Both the position numbers and the translations under genes were made by a program. From Chelonoidis abingdonii (lineage: Eukaryota; Chordata; Testudines; Testudinidae), in assembly GCF_003597395.2 (NCBI RefSeq), contig NC_133777.1, forward strand, positions 62,701,487-62,765,486: a DNA stretch of 64,000 nt, written 5' to 3'. Every line of letters begins with the position of its first letter. Position 1 is the stretch's first letter. The notes beneath the pieces are model-generated. The model had not been told where the DNA came from. It saw only the letters and a program-made list of their open reading frames with translations, and did no database searches. Positions 11,186 through 21,529 of the stretch are shown in pieces.

Positions 11186-13135
11186 ATGATGGAGTCCCAG
11201 AATCACAAAAGAGCCCCAGCTTGGACCAAACGGGAGGTATGGGATCTGATCACTGTATGGGGAGACGAATCCGTGCTATCAGAACTCCATTCAAAAAGAC
11301 AAAATGCCCAAACATTTGAAAAAAGCTCAAAAGGCATGAAGGACAGAAGCTATAACAGGGACCCACAGCAGTGCCATGTGAAACTTAAGTTGCTGAGGCA
11401 AGCCTACCAAAAAACCAGAGAGGCAAACAGCCATTTTGGGTCAGAGCCCCAGACATGCCACCTCTATGATGAGCTGCATGCCATTCTAGGTGGTGCAGCC
11501 ACCACTACCCCAGCCCTGTGCTTTGACTCCATCAATGGAGTAGTATGCAGCAGGGATGTGGGTTTGGGGGAACAAGGAAGATGATAGCTCATAGCAAGGA
11601 AGCAGAGAAACCATTTTCCCCGACAGCCAGGAACTGTTTATTACCCTGGACCTGGAGTCAGTACCTGCCGAACCCATGAAGGCTGCCTCCCGGACCTGCC
11701 AGGCGGAGAAGGGACCTCTGGTGAATGTACCTTTGTAAATATTGTACATGGTTTAAAAGCAAGTGTGTTTAATTAGTAATTTGCCCTGGCATTCATGGCC
11801 AGTACAGCTACTGGAAAAGTCTGCTAACGTGTCTGGGGATGGAGCGGAAATCCTCCAGGGATATCTCCATAAAGGTCTCCTGGATGTACTCCCAAAGCCT
11901 TTGCAAAAGATTTCTGGGGAGGGCAGCTTTATTCCGTCCTCCATGGTAGGACACTTTACCATGCCAGGCCAGTAGCACGTAGTCAGGAATCATTGCATAA
12001 CAAAGCATTGCAGCGTATGGTCCCGGTGTTTGCTGGCATTCAAACAACATCCGTTCTTTATCTCTGTGTTATCCTCAGGAAAGTGATATCATTCCTGGTC
12101 ACCTGGTTGAAATAGGGTGATTTTATTAAGGGGACATTCAGAGGTGCCCATTCCTGCTGGGCTGTTTGCCTGTGGCTAAACAGAAATCATCCCCGCTGTT
12201 AGCCACGCAGTGGGGGGAGGGGTGAAGCTATCATCCCAGAGAATTGGGGGGAGGGGTAGTTGGGTTTGTGCTGCACATTAACCCAAAAACTGCTGCCCCT
12301 CCTCCTTTTAAATGGCCAACCCATTTTAAATGGCCAACCCAACGGCTGCTTGGTATGGGAAATGAGGGCGCTGCTGCTGTTTGAAACCATTCCCACATGT
12401 TATGAAGGTTAAAGAAGCCAAAAGACTGTGTCTTACCATGGCTGCCTGCAAGCCAAATTCTGAAAGATCTCTCACTCCAAACTGGCATACCCTAAATAAG
12501 AGTCAAAATGCGACTGGTACCGAAAGCACATGTGCTATGTTATGTTAACAGCAAGCTTTACTGTGAAAGAATCTACCCATTGTTCTCTAAAATGTGTCTT
12601 TTTAACTACCATTCTCCCTTTTTTTTCCTCTACCAGCTGCAAATGTTTCAATGCTCACACTGTGTTCTTCCCAGAGGCTAGCAAAGATTAGAAGGTGAAA
12701 AAACGCACTCAGGATGAAATGTTCTCTGAGTTCATGCAGTCCTCCCACACTGAAAGAGCCCAGCAGAATGCGTGGAGGCAGACAATGTCAGAGTCCAGGA
12801 AAGCACAATATGAACGCGAGGACAGTTGGCAGGCTGAAGGTAATAAGTGGCGGGCTAAAGATGATAGGTGGTGTCAGTTTGGTGACAGATGGCAAGAGAC
12901 AATGCTGAGGCTACTGGAGGAAAAAACTGATACATTCTGGTGTATGGTTGAGGTTCAGGAAAGGCAGCTTGAGCACAGACCGCTGCTACAGCCCCTGTGT
13001 AACCAACCGCCCTCCTCCCCAAGTTCCATAGCCTCCTCACCCAGACGCCCAAGAATGCGGTGGGGGGGGCCTCTGGGCACCCAACCACTCCACCCCAGAG
13101 GACTGCCCAAGCAACAGAAAGCTGGAATTCAATAA
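11186..13135 (+). pseudogene. Harbinger Myb/SANT-like DNA-binding protein gene, two exons, frameshifted
   Basis: In Harbinger elements this protein binds the terminal repeats and helps bring the transposase into the nucleus. Exon 1 starts at ATG 11186 or 11189. It encodes a trihelix/MADF-like Myb domain: APAWTKREVWDLITVWGDE, then YEL-type helices ending RDPQQCHVKLKLLRQAYQK, then HLYDELHAILGG. The frame stops at 11582. The downstream acidic-type segment FPDSQELFITLDLE continues in another frame from 11616, so a frameshift is present. A GTGAAT donor lies at 11721. A long pyrimidine tract ending TCTACCAG at 12636 gives a clear acceptor, making a 916-bp intron. Exon 2 (12637-13135) encodes a charged, W/R-rich coiled segment (KAQYEREDSW, KWRAKDDRWCQF, WQETMLRLLEEK) and a Pro/Ser-rich tail. 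An AATAAA follows at 13227. Confidence 0.85.
11808..12050 (-). other. Antisense open frame inside the Myb-gene intron
   Basis: An 80-codon frame lies on the minus strand within the intron of the Myb-like gene, in the same orientation as the transposase. It contains LLAWHGKVSYHGGRNKAALP and YIQETFMEISLEDFRSIPRH. The composition looks protein-like (charged, few low-complexity runs), and no stop interrupts it despite decay elsewhere in the element. I do not recognise a domain. It could be a chance frame, a third element-encoded exon, or sequence kept for regulatory reasons. Confidence 0.35.
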
Positions 13136-13226
13136 GTTTTAAAGTGTAGTGTGGCCTTGTCCTTCCCTCCTCCCCCACCCCTCCCGGGCTACCTTGGCAG
13201 TTATCCTCCTGATTGTGTGATGAAAT

Positions 13227-13266
13227 AATAAAGAATGCATGAATGTGAAGCAACAATGACTTTATT
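13227..13266. terminator. Back-to-back polyadenylation signals of two convergent Harbinger genes
   Basis: AATAAA at 13227-13232 (+) lies about 90 bp past the Myb-gene stop. TTTATT at 13261-13266 is an AATAAA on the minus strand, about 110 bp past the transposase stop. Only 28 bp separate the signals, so the two transcripts would overlap at their 3' ends. Confidence 0.65.
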
Positions 13267-13373
13267 GACTCTGCAAGAGATGATCGAAGTGGGGAGGGGA
13301 GGGTGGTTAGCTTACAGGGAAGCAGAGTGAACCAAGGGGAGGTAGGTTCATCAAGGAGAAACAAACAGACCTT

Positions 13374-14660
13374 TCACACTGTAGCCTGGGCAGTCATGAA
13401 ACTGGTTTTTAAAGCTTCTCTGATGCGCACTGCGCCCTCCTGTACTCTGCTAACCACCCTGGTGTCTGGCTGCATGTAATCAGCAGCCAGGCGATTTGCC
13501 TCAGCCTCCCATCCTGCCATAAACGTCTCCCTCTTACTCTCACAGATATTGTGGAGCGCAGAGCAAGTGATAATAACAGTGGGAATATTGGTTTTGCTGA
13601 GGTCTATCCGAGTCAGTAAACTGTGCCAGCGAGCTTTTAAACATCCAAATGCACATTCTACTATCATTCTGCACTTGCTCAGCCTATAGCTGAACAGCTC
13701 CTGACTACTCTCCAGGCTGCCTGTGTATGGCTTCATGAGCCATGGCATTAAGGTATAGGCTGGGTCCCCAAGGATAACTATAGGCATTTCAACATCTCCA
13801 ATGGTTATTTTCTGGTCTGGGAAGAAAGTCCCTTCCTGCAGTTTTTGAAACAGACCAGAGTTCCTGAAGATTCAAGCGTCATGTACCTTTCCTGGCCATC
13901 CCACATTGATGTTGATGAAATGTCCCTTATGATCCACCACTGCTTGCAGCATGATTGAAAAGTACCCCTTGTGGTTTATGTACTCGCTGGCTTGGTGTTC
14001 CAGTGCCAAGATAGGAATATGGATTCCACCTATTGCCCCACCAGAGTTAGGGAATCCCATTGCAGCAAAGCCATCCACTATGACCTGCACATTTCCCAGA
14101 GTCACTATCCTTGATATCAGTAGCTCTTTGATTTCATTGGCTACTTGGATCACAGCAGCTCCCGCAGTAGATTTGCCCACTCCAAATTGATGCCTGACAG
14201 ACCGGTAGCTGTCTTGCTTTGCAAGCTTCCACAGGGATATCGCCACTCGCTTGTGAACTGTGAGAGTTGTTCTCACCTTGGTATTCTGGCGCCTCAAGGC
14301 AGGGGAAAGCAAGTCACAAAGTTCCCTTACGCATGCGAAAGTTTCACAGCCACTGGGAATCGTCCCAGACATGCAACACTAGGCGATCCCACCAGTCTGT
14401 GCTTGTTTCCCAGGCCCAGAATCAGCGTTCCACAGCATGAACCTGCCCCATTAACACCATGATGTCCACATTGCCAGGGCCCGTACTTTGAGAGAAGTTT
14501 ATGTCCATGTCTCATCACTCTTGTCACCGCGCTGCCGTCACCTCCTCACTTGGTTTTGCTTTTGCAGGTTCTGGTTCTGCATATACGGTAGGATAATGTG
14601 CATGGTGTTTACAGTGCTCATAATTGCGGTGGTGATCTGAGCAGGATCCATGCTTGCCAT
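13374..14660 (-). pseudogene. HARBI1-type Harbinger transposase, catalytically broken
   Basis: This is a DDE transposase of the PIF/Harbinger superfamily (DDE_Tnp_4), which cuts and pastes the element at TWA sites. The N-terminal part starts at ATG 14660 (MASMDPAQITTAIMS) and reaches a stop at 14538. Frameshifts separate it from the main frame, open from 14372. That frame holds a helix-turn-helix-like region (YRSVRHQFGVGKSTAGAAV, about residues 56-74) and the catalytic core. The first catalytic Asp, in the family motif GAIDGTH, is replaced by Gly (GGAIGGIHIPI, residue 115, codon 14028-14030). The second Asp is kept in GWPGKVHDA. An in-frame TGA at 13872-13874 follows directly and fits a CGA-to-TGA CpG transition. 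After it the same frame runs to 13374 with VILGDPAY and the third acid in VECAFGCLKARW. With a lost Asp, a nonsense codon and N-terminal frameshifts it cannot be active. Confidence 0.88.
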
Positions 14661-14754
14661 GCTGTGGCGTCTGCACTGAAAAGAGGTGTCTGCTGTTGCT
14701 GTGACGGAGGGAGGGGCGACTGATGACATGGCTTACAGGGTTGTCACACAGAAT

Positions 14755-14831
14755 GGCCCCCTCAAGGATTTAACTCAAACCCCTGGGTTTAGCAGGCCAA
14801 TGCTCAAACCACTGAGCTATCCCTCCCCCCA
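14755..14831 (-). mobile_element. tRNA-derived SINE head inserted in the Harbinger element
   Basis: On the minus strand this reads GGGATAGCTCAGTGGTTTGA (A box), then CCTGCTAAACC in the anticodon-arm position, then GGTTTGAGTTAAATCC (degenerate B box) and GAGGGGGCC. The loop would show GCT, a serine-type anticodon. The acceptor ends do not pair and the B box has lost its GTTC core, so it is not a working tRNA gene. It resembles the head of an abundant turtle SINE. The usual SINE body beyond GGGGCC is missing, so the copy is truncated. It postdates the Harbinger insertion. Confidence 0.7.
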
Positions 14832-15630
14832 CTATTCATACATGGAGCTGGGGGGGAAGCAAATGAATAAAAATGAATACAAAACAAATCTGGTCTCATT
14901 GTTTTGATCCACTCCATCTCTCTTATACATCTTAGGCTGGCAGCAGACAGTGCAGTACGACTGCTAGCCATTGTCATCTCCTGGCTGCTTGACAGAAGAC
15001 AGTGAAGTATGACTGTTGGCTATCATTGTCTCCCATTTATGTTCAGGTGCCCCCAACCAACCTCACCGAGGCCGGCCAGGAGCATACATACCTGCCCAGG
15101 CAGCCCAGACTGACCTCACTGAGGTGGGCTAAAAGAGCACCCAGGAGATGACGATGATGGCTACCAGTGCACCGTCTGTTGCCAAAAGGTAATGAGCTGC
15201 TGCTGTGTAGCAATGCAGTACCACATCTGGCAGTACCCAGGAGACTTATGGTCACGGTGAGCTGAGCAGGCTCCATGCTTGCCGTGGCATGGCTGACCCA
15301 AGAAAAAAGGTGAGAAACAATTTATTGCTGTTGCTTTCACGGGGAGGGGAGGGGGAACTGACAACATTTACTCAGAACTACCTGCGACAATGTTTTTGCC
15401 CCATCAGGCATTAGGAGCTCAACCCAGAATGGGTGGCGGAGACTGCGGGAACTGTGGGATAGCTATCGACAGTGCAATGCTACAAAAGTCGACACTAGGC
15501 TCGGTACTGTGGACGTACTCCGCCAACTTAATGGTCTTAAGTGGGGACACACACAATCGACTGTATAAAATTGATTTCTAAAAAATCGACTTCTATAAAT
15601 TCGACCTAATTTCATAGTGTAGACATACCC

Positions 15631-17188
15631 GGAGAGATCTGTAATTGACCAAATTGTAACTTACCCAGCAGGACACCAACCCTAACACATACAATATTGA
15701 GGAAAAATGCCACAGTGAATTGCAATGACCAAAAACAGTCAACATCTCTGTGTTTGGTCTCATTCAAAGATGGCCCCTCCAGTGCCACAGGGATGTATAA
15801 TGACCATAGCAGGGCACTGGCTTGCTATTGCCTCCAGGAGGGATGCAGACTCAATAAATTTTCTTGGAAGTCTCTCTTCAAGTACCACCCAGTTCTGACT
15901 TCACTTAGCTCACAAGATTAAGGTGGAAAAAACTCTGAAATGGAATTCTGTAGAGTGGTTTTTCTGTCCACGTGGAAAAACTACAATTTAATAGAAGCTT
16001 TTACATCTCTAATGTCTTTTCCTGTGTTTGATTCTTGGTATCATACTCGGGAACATGGCGGTAAGAATTTTTCCAAACATTCAACAAGCACAGTGATTTA
16101 ATTAGAAATAAATAACTTAACTACCTATGGTCAGAACCACCAAACCCCTAGCCCAGAATGAGCCTGTTCTCAGAGTGAATGTATTTATTGTGAATATCCC
16201 CAGTGATGCAGGGATGAGGTTAGTGATTTACTCAGGTTACCTGATGCTCCCCGACAGTACACGAAGGTTCAGTCTTGGCATGATGTTTAATCAAGTCAGT
16301 GACATACATCAAAGGATACTGCTTTAATCACATCGTTAGACCACAGACATTGTTTGTAACTCATTATGATGTGTTTAACACAGTTATGCACAGTCACTAT
16401 CAGACATTTCTCTCCTCAAGCGGAATGTCAATATCTTAACATCTTAATGAGTTATAGTCAATATTCATTGCAATAAACCTCGTTTTTCCCTATGCTATGA
16501 TTTTGTCCACCCTTAGGGTTTTGATTTAAAATGGCAGATTTTCCTATGTGACTGATTGAAGAGTTATAGAAATTCCATATCTGAATAAATGCATGCTGCT
16601 CCAGCAGCTGAAGGAAAATCTTACACATTCTCCTGGACCTAAGCTCTCACAGTCAAATTAAGACCTACCAATCTAAACTAATCGTCTTCTAAAGAAGATA
16701 GGCCAGATTTGTTGCTTGTAGCTTGATCAGATTGTGAAGGAGAGCAGTTGGAATAAGACACTGGTTATGTCCAAACAATAAACACTTGGATTCTGTTTAG
16801 ATTACAGCTTTTGGCTCTGTTGTAACTTGAGGTAATTGATTAACAATTACTTCAAGTTAATGAACATGTCTGTAAATGCTAGTGAAGTGCAGCTATGAGC
16901 GGAGAAGCAAGGAGAGGTAGGAGAAAGGCTATAGCCCCACTTTCCTTCACCTCATCCAGGACAGCTGGCCAGCCAGAGGGGATGTGGAGGCTGCACCCTC
17001 TCTTAAGGTCCCTGAATCTTTAGGAGGTATTGTGGCCCCCAGATCTCCTGAAGTGATGTGCCTCTGCATATCTCCAATGTGAGACATGGCTCTATGCCAC
17101 AATCCAGGCCTCTGCTTTGAGGCAGCCAGGAGAATAAGCTGCCAGTTCCTTGAAATGTACCACACAGAGTGCATAAGAAAAGTCAATT
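15631..17188. other. Intergenic, no recognised gene
   Basis: No gene was recognised. Short frames at 15697-15921 and 16127-16327 lack motifs. The segment around 15700-15920 (GATGGCCCCTCCAGTGCCACA) looks like an old interspersed repeat, but I cannot name the family. The remainder is AT-rich and featureless. Confidence 0.4.
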
Positions 17189-17326
17189 CATAGGTGCTGG
17201 CACTAGGAGTCCCTCACCCCTGGGCTTGAAATGGTTTCTATCATATACAGGGGTTGCAGTTTAGTTCAATGGCTCTCAGCCCCCTTCCCCCTACCCCCAA
17301 CTATCCAAATTGTTCCAGCTCCCCCT
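17189..17326. mobile_element. Miniature hAT element with 8-bp target duplication
   Basis: A 138-bp non-autonomous element begins CATAGGTGCTGG and ends TTCCAGCTCCCCCTG, roughly complementary ends. It is flanked by AGTCAATT (17181-17188) and AGTCAGTT (17327-17334), an 8-bp duplication with one mismatch, as made by hAT transposases. The interior (GGCTTGAAATGGTTTC, CAATGGCTCTCAGCC) matches a reptile miniature family I recall. It has no coding capacity. Confidence 0.75.
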
Positions 17327-17642
17327 GAGTCAGTTATACATTGCAAAGTGTGTTAGCACAAGCCCAGCCTCTGCTCTTAATACTATGTGCAAAGGGCAAT
17401 TTGTTAGAAATATAAACTGACCACCTGACTCTGGCTGCCAGCTGGAGCCAGAGGCTGGATGCATGGAGTGGGCGCTAGGAAATAAGGCGGAAAGGCAGAA
17501 ACCAGGCAGGGGCTAGAGTGAGGCTTCACAGAATTGGGAGCTTTGGAGTAGTCACTAGAAAGAGAAATAGAGAGGGGAGAAAGACACACATTGTTGGGGC
17601 AGGAGCCCCCTGGAGTATAGAGGGGACATAGAATAAGGGGAG

Positions 17643-18344
17643 TGTGGCGAGGTGTGTATCGGGATGGTCACCCGCTCCTGGCCTGAAAGGGTTAAAAGCT
17701 AGCCCTTGGAGAGGGCTGGGGCTGGGAGCCTTAAGCTGGGCTGATTGGGAGGCAACCTCGATGTGGCCACACCCCAAACAGATTCACCTGGCCCTATAAA
17801 GGCAGGGAAGCCAGGGGCAGACACACAGTTTCTTTATGTCTGTTGAGGGTTATGGGTGTGGCTGCAGGGAGCTAGAGACAGGCTACCTGAGTGGAGCAGG
17901 GCTGGGGTAAGGCAGAGGAGCCAGGGAGCTCCAGCCTGGAAAGCCTTAGGTTGCGGCCTAGCATTGGGCTAATGGGTACTGAGGGTTGTAGAGGGCAGCC
18001 CAGGGGTAAGTAAAGGCAGCAGGTCCAAACCCAACCTTGCCGTGATGAGTAGGCTGATACTGCAGTCTGCCCCAGAGCATGGGGGCTAGACAATGACTGG
18101 CAGTAGCTGTATGGTGAGGTGGGGATAGTGGGTGGGTGTTCTCTGGGGAGGGGAGACCCTAACACTGAGGGATTACTGCCAGAGGGCAGTGCCCCTGATA
18201 ACAGGGCACAGGGTCTGGGAGGGATGTGGGGGCCAGCGGTAAGGCGGATCACCAGCCTGCAGGGGGTGTTCCAGGATGCTGGAAGAGCTAATTCGCTGAG
18301 ATGATCAGCAGGAGGTGCCGCAGGGGTGAGTCCACTCCCTTACA
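17643..18344 (+). mobile_element. Solo LTR of a retrovirus-like element (likely Gypsy type)
   Basis: A 702-bp LTR starts TGTGGCGAGG and ends CCCTTACA, so it has TG...CA ends. It is flanked by GGGAG (17638-17642) and GTGAG (18345-18349), a 5-bp duplication with one mismatch. CCTATAAAGGCAGG near 17791 is a good TATA box for the LTR promoter. No internal coding region adjoins it, so it is a solo LTR left by recombination. I assign it to the Gypsy side from recalled turtle LTRs. Open frames inside it (17872-18252 -, 18119-18304 +) are not genes. Confidence 0.7.
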
Positions 18345-18959
18345 GTGAGCATAGAGGAAGTGGCTATAAAGAACTAGGAGTGCTGCATAGGATCAGAGTG
18401 CAGGGGACCTGGGAAGTTGTAGTGGGAACAGAAGAAGGTTGTGGGGGTTTTTTTGTTTGTTTGTTTTGGGGGGGGGGGTCCCTCTCCATTCTGATCCACC
18501 TTCTACTACCCCCATATTCCACCCAGGGTTAACTCCCCTCAGTGTATACACCACCTATGGAATGGCTAATGCAAGTCAAGTAGTGACTCAAACCAGATTA
18601 GAAAAGGAGCATTCCCAATCTTATTTCTACAGAAATGACCATCCTGTGGCATCTGAGATATAGTTCTGGCAATACCAAGAAACCAAACTTGATTTATTTA
18701 ATATTAAGAAGAAGATAGTGCTATGCAAGGTGCCAACTTGAAAGGCCAGGGAATAAAGACCATATCTCCACAGAACTGGAACACTATGGGCAGTGACAAT
18801 GCAGTTTCCTGACACTACCTTGCCGTTGTCTTTACTGTAGAATTAACTAGGGCTCTTTCCCTTGTTTTAGGCCAACCTCCCTGCCATCCACACACACAAA
18901 CCTTTTCCCCAGATTTGAAGGTATTTCACACCCAAGGTAGTTTATCTGTCTAGGGATTG
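18345..18959. other. Intergenic with a T/G simple-repeat tract
   Basis: No gene was recognised. A low-complexity TTTTTTTGTTTGTTTG tract followed by a run of about eleven G lies at about 18447-18478. Open frames across it are artefacts. Confidence 0.5.
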
Positions 18960-19130
18960 GACCCTGAGCCTGGACTTTGCTTTAACTCAGACTGGAACCC
19001 ACCCATTTTGTGGGTGAGGCTACATCACATCCACACTACTATATTTAGAGTGCTACCTTGAGCAGAGTTAGTGTGAATCTGTGTACATGGGCCGGGAATC
19101 ACACCTCCGAGTTGCAGTATAGACATAAGC
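18960..19130. repeat. Miniature inverted-repeat element, TCCACACTACTAT family
   Basis: ATCCACACTACTATATTTAGAGTGCTA and GCAGTATAGACATA sit at the two sides of a stretch with TGAGCAGAGTTAGTGTGA. This matches a recurrent turtle miniature family ending in GCAGTGTAGACATA-like sequence. The boundaries are approximate and no target duplication was established. Confidence 0.45.
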
Positions 19131-19461
19131 AGTGAGGGCACAGTAATGCTGATATAACCTTGCAATGATGTTCTCATCTGGGCTAGGCTAACCTGGGAGC
19201 CCGATCACTCAGGCTAACTCTGCAATGAAGTCATCACTTCAGCCACATCCTTAAAGGGTCACATCTAGGCGTGAGAGCTCCCCAGCTCATTCATACCTTG
19301 ACCTTTCTGCTCAGACTGCAAATAGGGTGCTAATTAGTATTAGTTCCGACCACAGGGGAGGGAGGTTGCCTTCCCTAGCAAGCAATACCATTAGCCCACT
19401 TCACAGACCACCAAAAAGGCAGCACATGGGAACAACTGACCTGAGCTATATATGATACCTG

Positions 19462-19731
19462 ATCTACACATAAGTTTTGCCAGCATAGCAATATTGGTTG
19501 GGGATGTGATTTTTCCTCCTCTTCCCCAATCCCTGACCAACATATCTATGCCAGCAAAAGCCTAATGTAGACGCAGCTTTACCATCAAAAAAGTCCTTTG
19601 GCCAATAGAGCTTAATCTACTTAGGGAACTGATTTAAGCTGGTATAAACTGCTTCTTCAGGGGAGGGGAAGGGGGAAGAGTTCCCAGTATAGCTGTAGCA
19701 ACAAACCCTTTCTAATGTAGAAAAGGCCTGA
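19462..19731. mobile_element. Miniature element with CTACAC...TAGCTATACTG-type ends
   Basis: The left end CTGATCTACACATAAGTTTTGCCAGCATAGCAA and the right end, read on the other strand as CCTTTTCTACATTAGAAAGGG...GCTATACTGG, share the plan of the element at 57640-57916. A central CATATCTATGCCAGCAAAAG block is also shared. The ends are more diverged here and no clear target duplication is visible. Confidence 0.6.
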
Positions 19732-21437
19732 GTTTGAAGCATAAATTTCCTAGTCTGATTACCTGAGCCATTCTGTCTCCCAACTTTATTCTTTTACAGT
19801 CCTTACCCCCTCTGGCAGTGGTTAAAGTAGACTGGAACAGGAGTAGGTGCACTCCCCATAGTCGAGGGGGAGCTGTGGGGAAGGAAGCACTGCTCCCCCA
19901 AGCTAGGGATAGAAAGGAAACTCCCCTGCCTCTACACATAGCTCCCCTTATCTTAACCCTCACCCTTTGGGCCAAATCCAGGGCCCACTGAAGTGGATGA
20001 GTTTAGTCATATGCTTCATTTGGACCAAGACCTGGCCCTCTAACTTCACATGCAAAAATCATTTAAAGGTGTGTTCCACCTATGCAGAAATGCATTATGA
20101 AAATGTAGGAAAATTCAACAGCTTTCCTGTTTGGACAAAACACAGGAAATTAAGTTTAAAGTTCTTGACATTTTTCATATCTATAGGGACCATCTTTTTA
20201 TTCTGTTTATGCAACTAACACAATAGGGTCTTGGCCCATGTCTAGGGCTCCTAGCGCTACAGAAATACAAAGAAATAATATTATGAATAAGGAAGACACT
20301 TGTTGGAATTCTGTAGCTCTGTTAAAAATTATATTTCCTTCTAAAAATATTTTTCATTCAGGAAACAATGGCAGAGACCTCCTTGTAGCTAATTTAATCA
20401 CCGTACCATACATTTCTTTACTGTTTATAATAAACAAGGATTGTGTAGTCTAGTGGACTAATGAGGACTGGAGAAAGTTGCTCATATTCTTAGCAGTTAC
20501 TGAAAATAGAAAATGAGCTCTGTGGTTCACACTGGAAAGTAATGAACATTTCCTGTTTTTGAAGCTTGAAAGCATTTAGAAATAGAGCTCCATGAAAACC
20601 AAACTTGGAAGCGCCAGTGCTACTGCAATATGTAGTTTTGGCAGCAGAGGGCAGGCACAACATATCTTCAAGCAAAATAAGACAGTTCTGCCAGACCAAG
20701 TTTCATTGACAAACATAAAAGGTACACAGTGCAAAATTACACTCATTATCATGAAGACGAGCTGTCAATAACTTAGATCAGGCAATGAGAGAGGCCATTT
20801 ATCTGTTTATATACTTGTTTAAATATTTTTTAGGCTTTAAAGAAATTAGGAAAATTCTTGAAAGGATTGTGAGTTCTACAGTAACAAATAATCATTCACT
20901 ATAAATATGCATTTTGGAAACCCAGCATTTTTCATGCAGTGAAGTTAGGAAATAGGTGTTTAAAGTAGAAAATATCTTGAGCTGTAGGGATGAGACCATT
21001 TCTGTTCCCTCAAATCTTCAGTTGTTTATGGGATGCTGACCAATTCAAAACATGAGAAAATTAAAATCTTAGTATAATAAATTAGTCATTGTCAATTTTA
21101 AGCCCCATCAGTTTAACAGTAGATCTTCTATGCACAAGCAGCTGTCCTAGTCCTTAGACTGTATTGTGCGTACAAGCAGCTTCATTGTACAGTTTGATAG
21201 CCTCAGTAACACACTGAATTAGTTCCCTTAATAAATAATCACGTGCAGTGAAAGCAGATTGTAGTTCCCCACTGAAAATTTTGACCTGGAATCCCCACTT
21301 CAAATTTCTGTGACTCATTAAATTTTCTCATGGCTCACAACACCCTCAATCACCTAAGAATCCTTCCCCAGGGAGTCAAGTATCGGGGGGAACCATGTTA
21401 GTCTGTATCCACAAAAACAATAAGGAGTCCAGTAGTA
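19732..21437. other. Intergenic, no recognised gene
   Basis: Apart from the tail repeat at 20212-20283 this stretch is AT-rich. It contains short frames without motifs (19712-19975 -, 19967-20218 +, 20490-20699 -). Confidence 0.45.
20212..20283 (+). repeat. L2/L3-type 3' tail fragment
   Basis: CTAACACAATAGGGTCTTGG, then CTAGGGCTCCTAGCGCTACAG and AAATACAAAGAAATAAT, follow the order of the amniote tail CCTAGCACAATGGGGTCCTGG...GGCTCCTAGGCGCTACGG...AATACAAATAATAAT. It is the clearest of four tails in this window. Confidence 0.65.
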
Positions 21438-21529
21438 CCTTAAAGACTAACAGATTTATTTGGGCATAAGCTAAGTGAGGTTTTTACCCACAAAAGCTTA
21501 TGCCCAAATAAATCTATTAGTCTTTAAGG
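21438..21529. repeat. Penelope-type foldback, 35-bp arms
   Basis: The arms CCTTAAAGACTAACAGATTT...ATAAGCT (21438-21472) and AGCTTATGCCCAAATAAATC...AAGG (21495-21529) are inverted copies with one mismatch, separated by 22 bp. The phrase AAATAAATCTGTTAGTCTTTAAGG is the terminal sequence of a reptile Penelope-like element, as I recall it. The expected CCCACGAAAGC next to the right arm has become CCCACAAAAGC. GTTAGTCTGTATCCACAAAA just to the left is also element-like. Confidence 0.65.

Larger units (their letters stand above)
10806..15630. mobile_element. Full-length autonomous-type Harbinger (PIF) transposon
   Basis: This 4.8-kb DNA transposon carries both genes of the Harbinger superfamily. 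The left terminal repeat begins GCCCTTGTCTACACTAT and the right one reads back as GGGTATGTCTACACTAT. Subterminal GTAGAATT / GGTCGAATT and repeated ATCGA/TCGA motifs follow. A Myb-like DNA-binding gene lies on + (11186-13135) and a HARBI1-type transposase on - (13374-14660). They converge on back-to-back polyadenylation signals. The flanks GAA / GGA are not an obvious TWA duplication, so the target site has mutated or the ends are slightly off. Both genes are broken, and a tRNA-derived SINE head lies between the transposase start and the right end. It is the likely parental type of the derivatives at 1942 and 43161. Confidence 0.9.

Noticed and set aside
12855..13364. 169-codon minus-strand frame in the Harbinger element
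   Set aside because: It is antisense to Myb-gene exon 2 and the 3' untranslated region. The real content of that stretch is the plus-strand Trp/Arg-rich exon and AATAAA.
14755..14831. Functional tRNA-Ser (GCT) gene
   Set aside because: Acceptor ends do not pair, the B box lacks GTTC, and the sequence fits a SINE head nested in a transposon.
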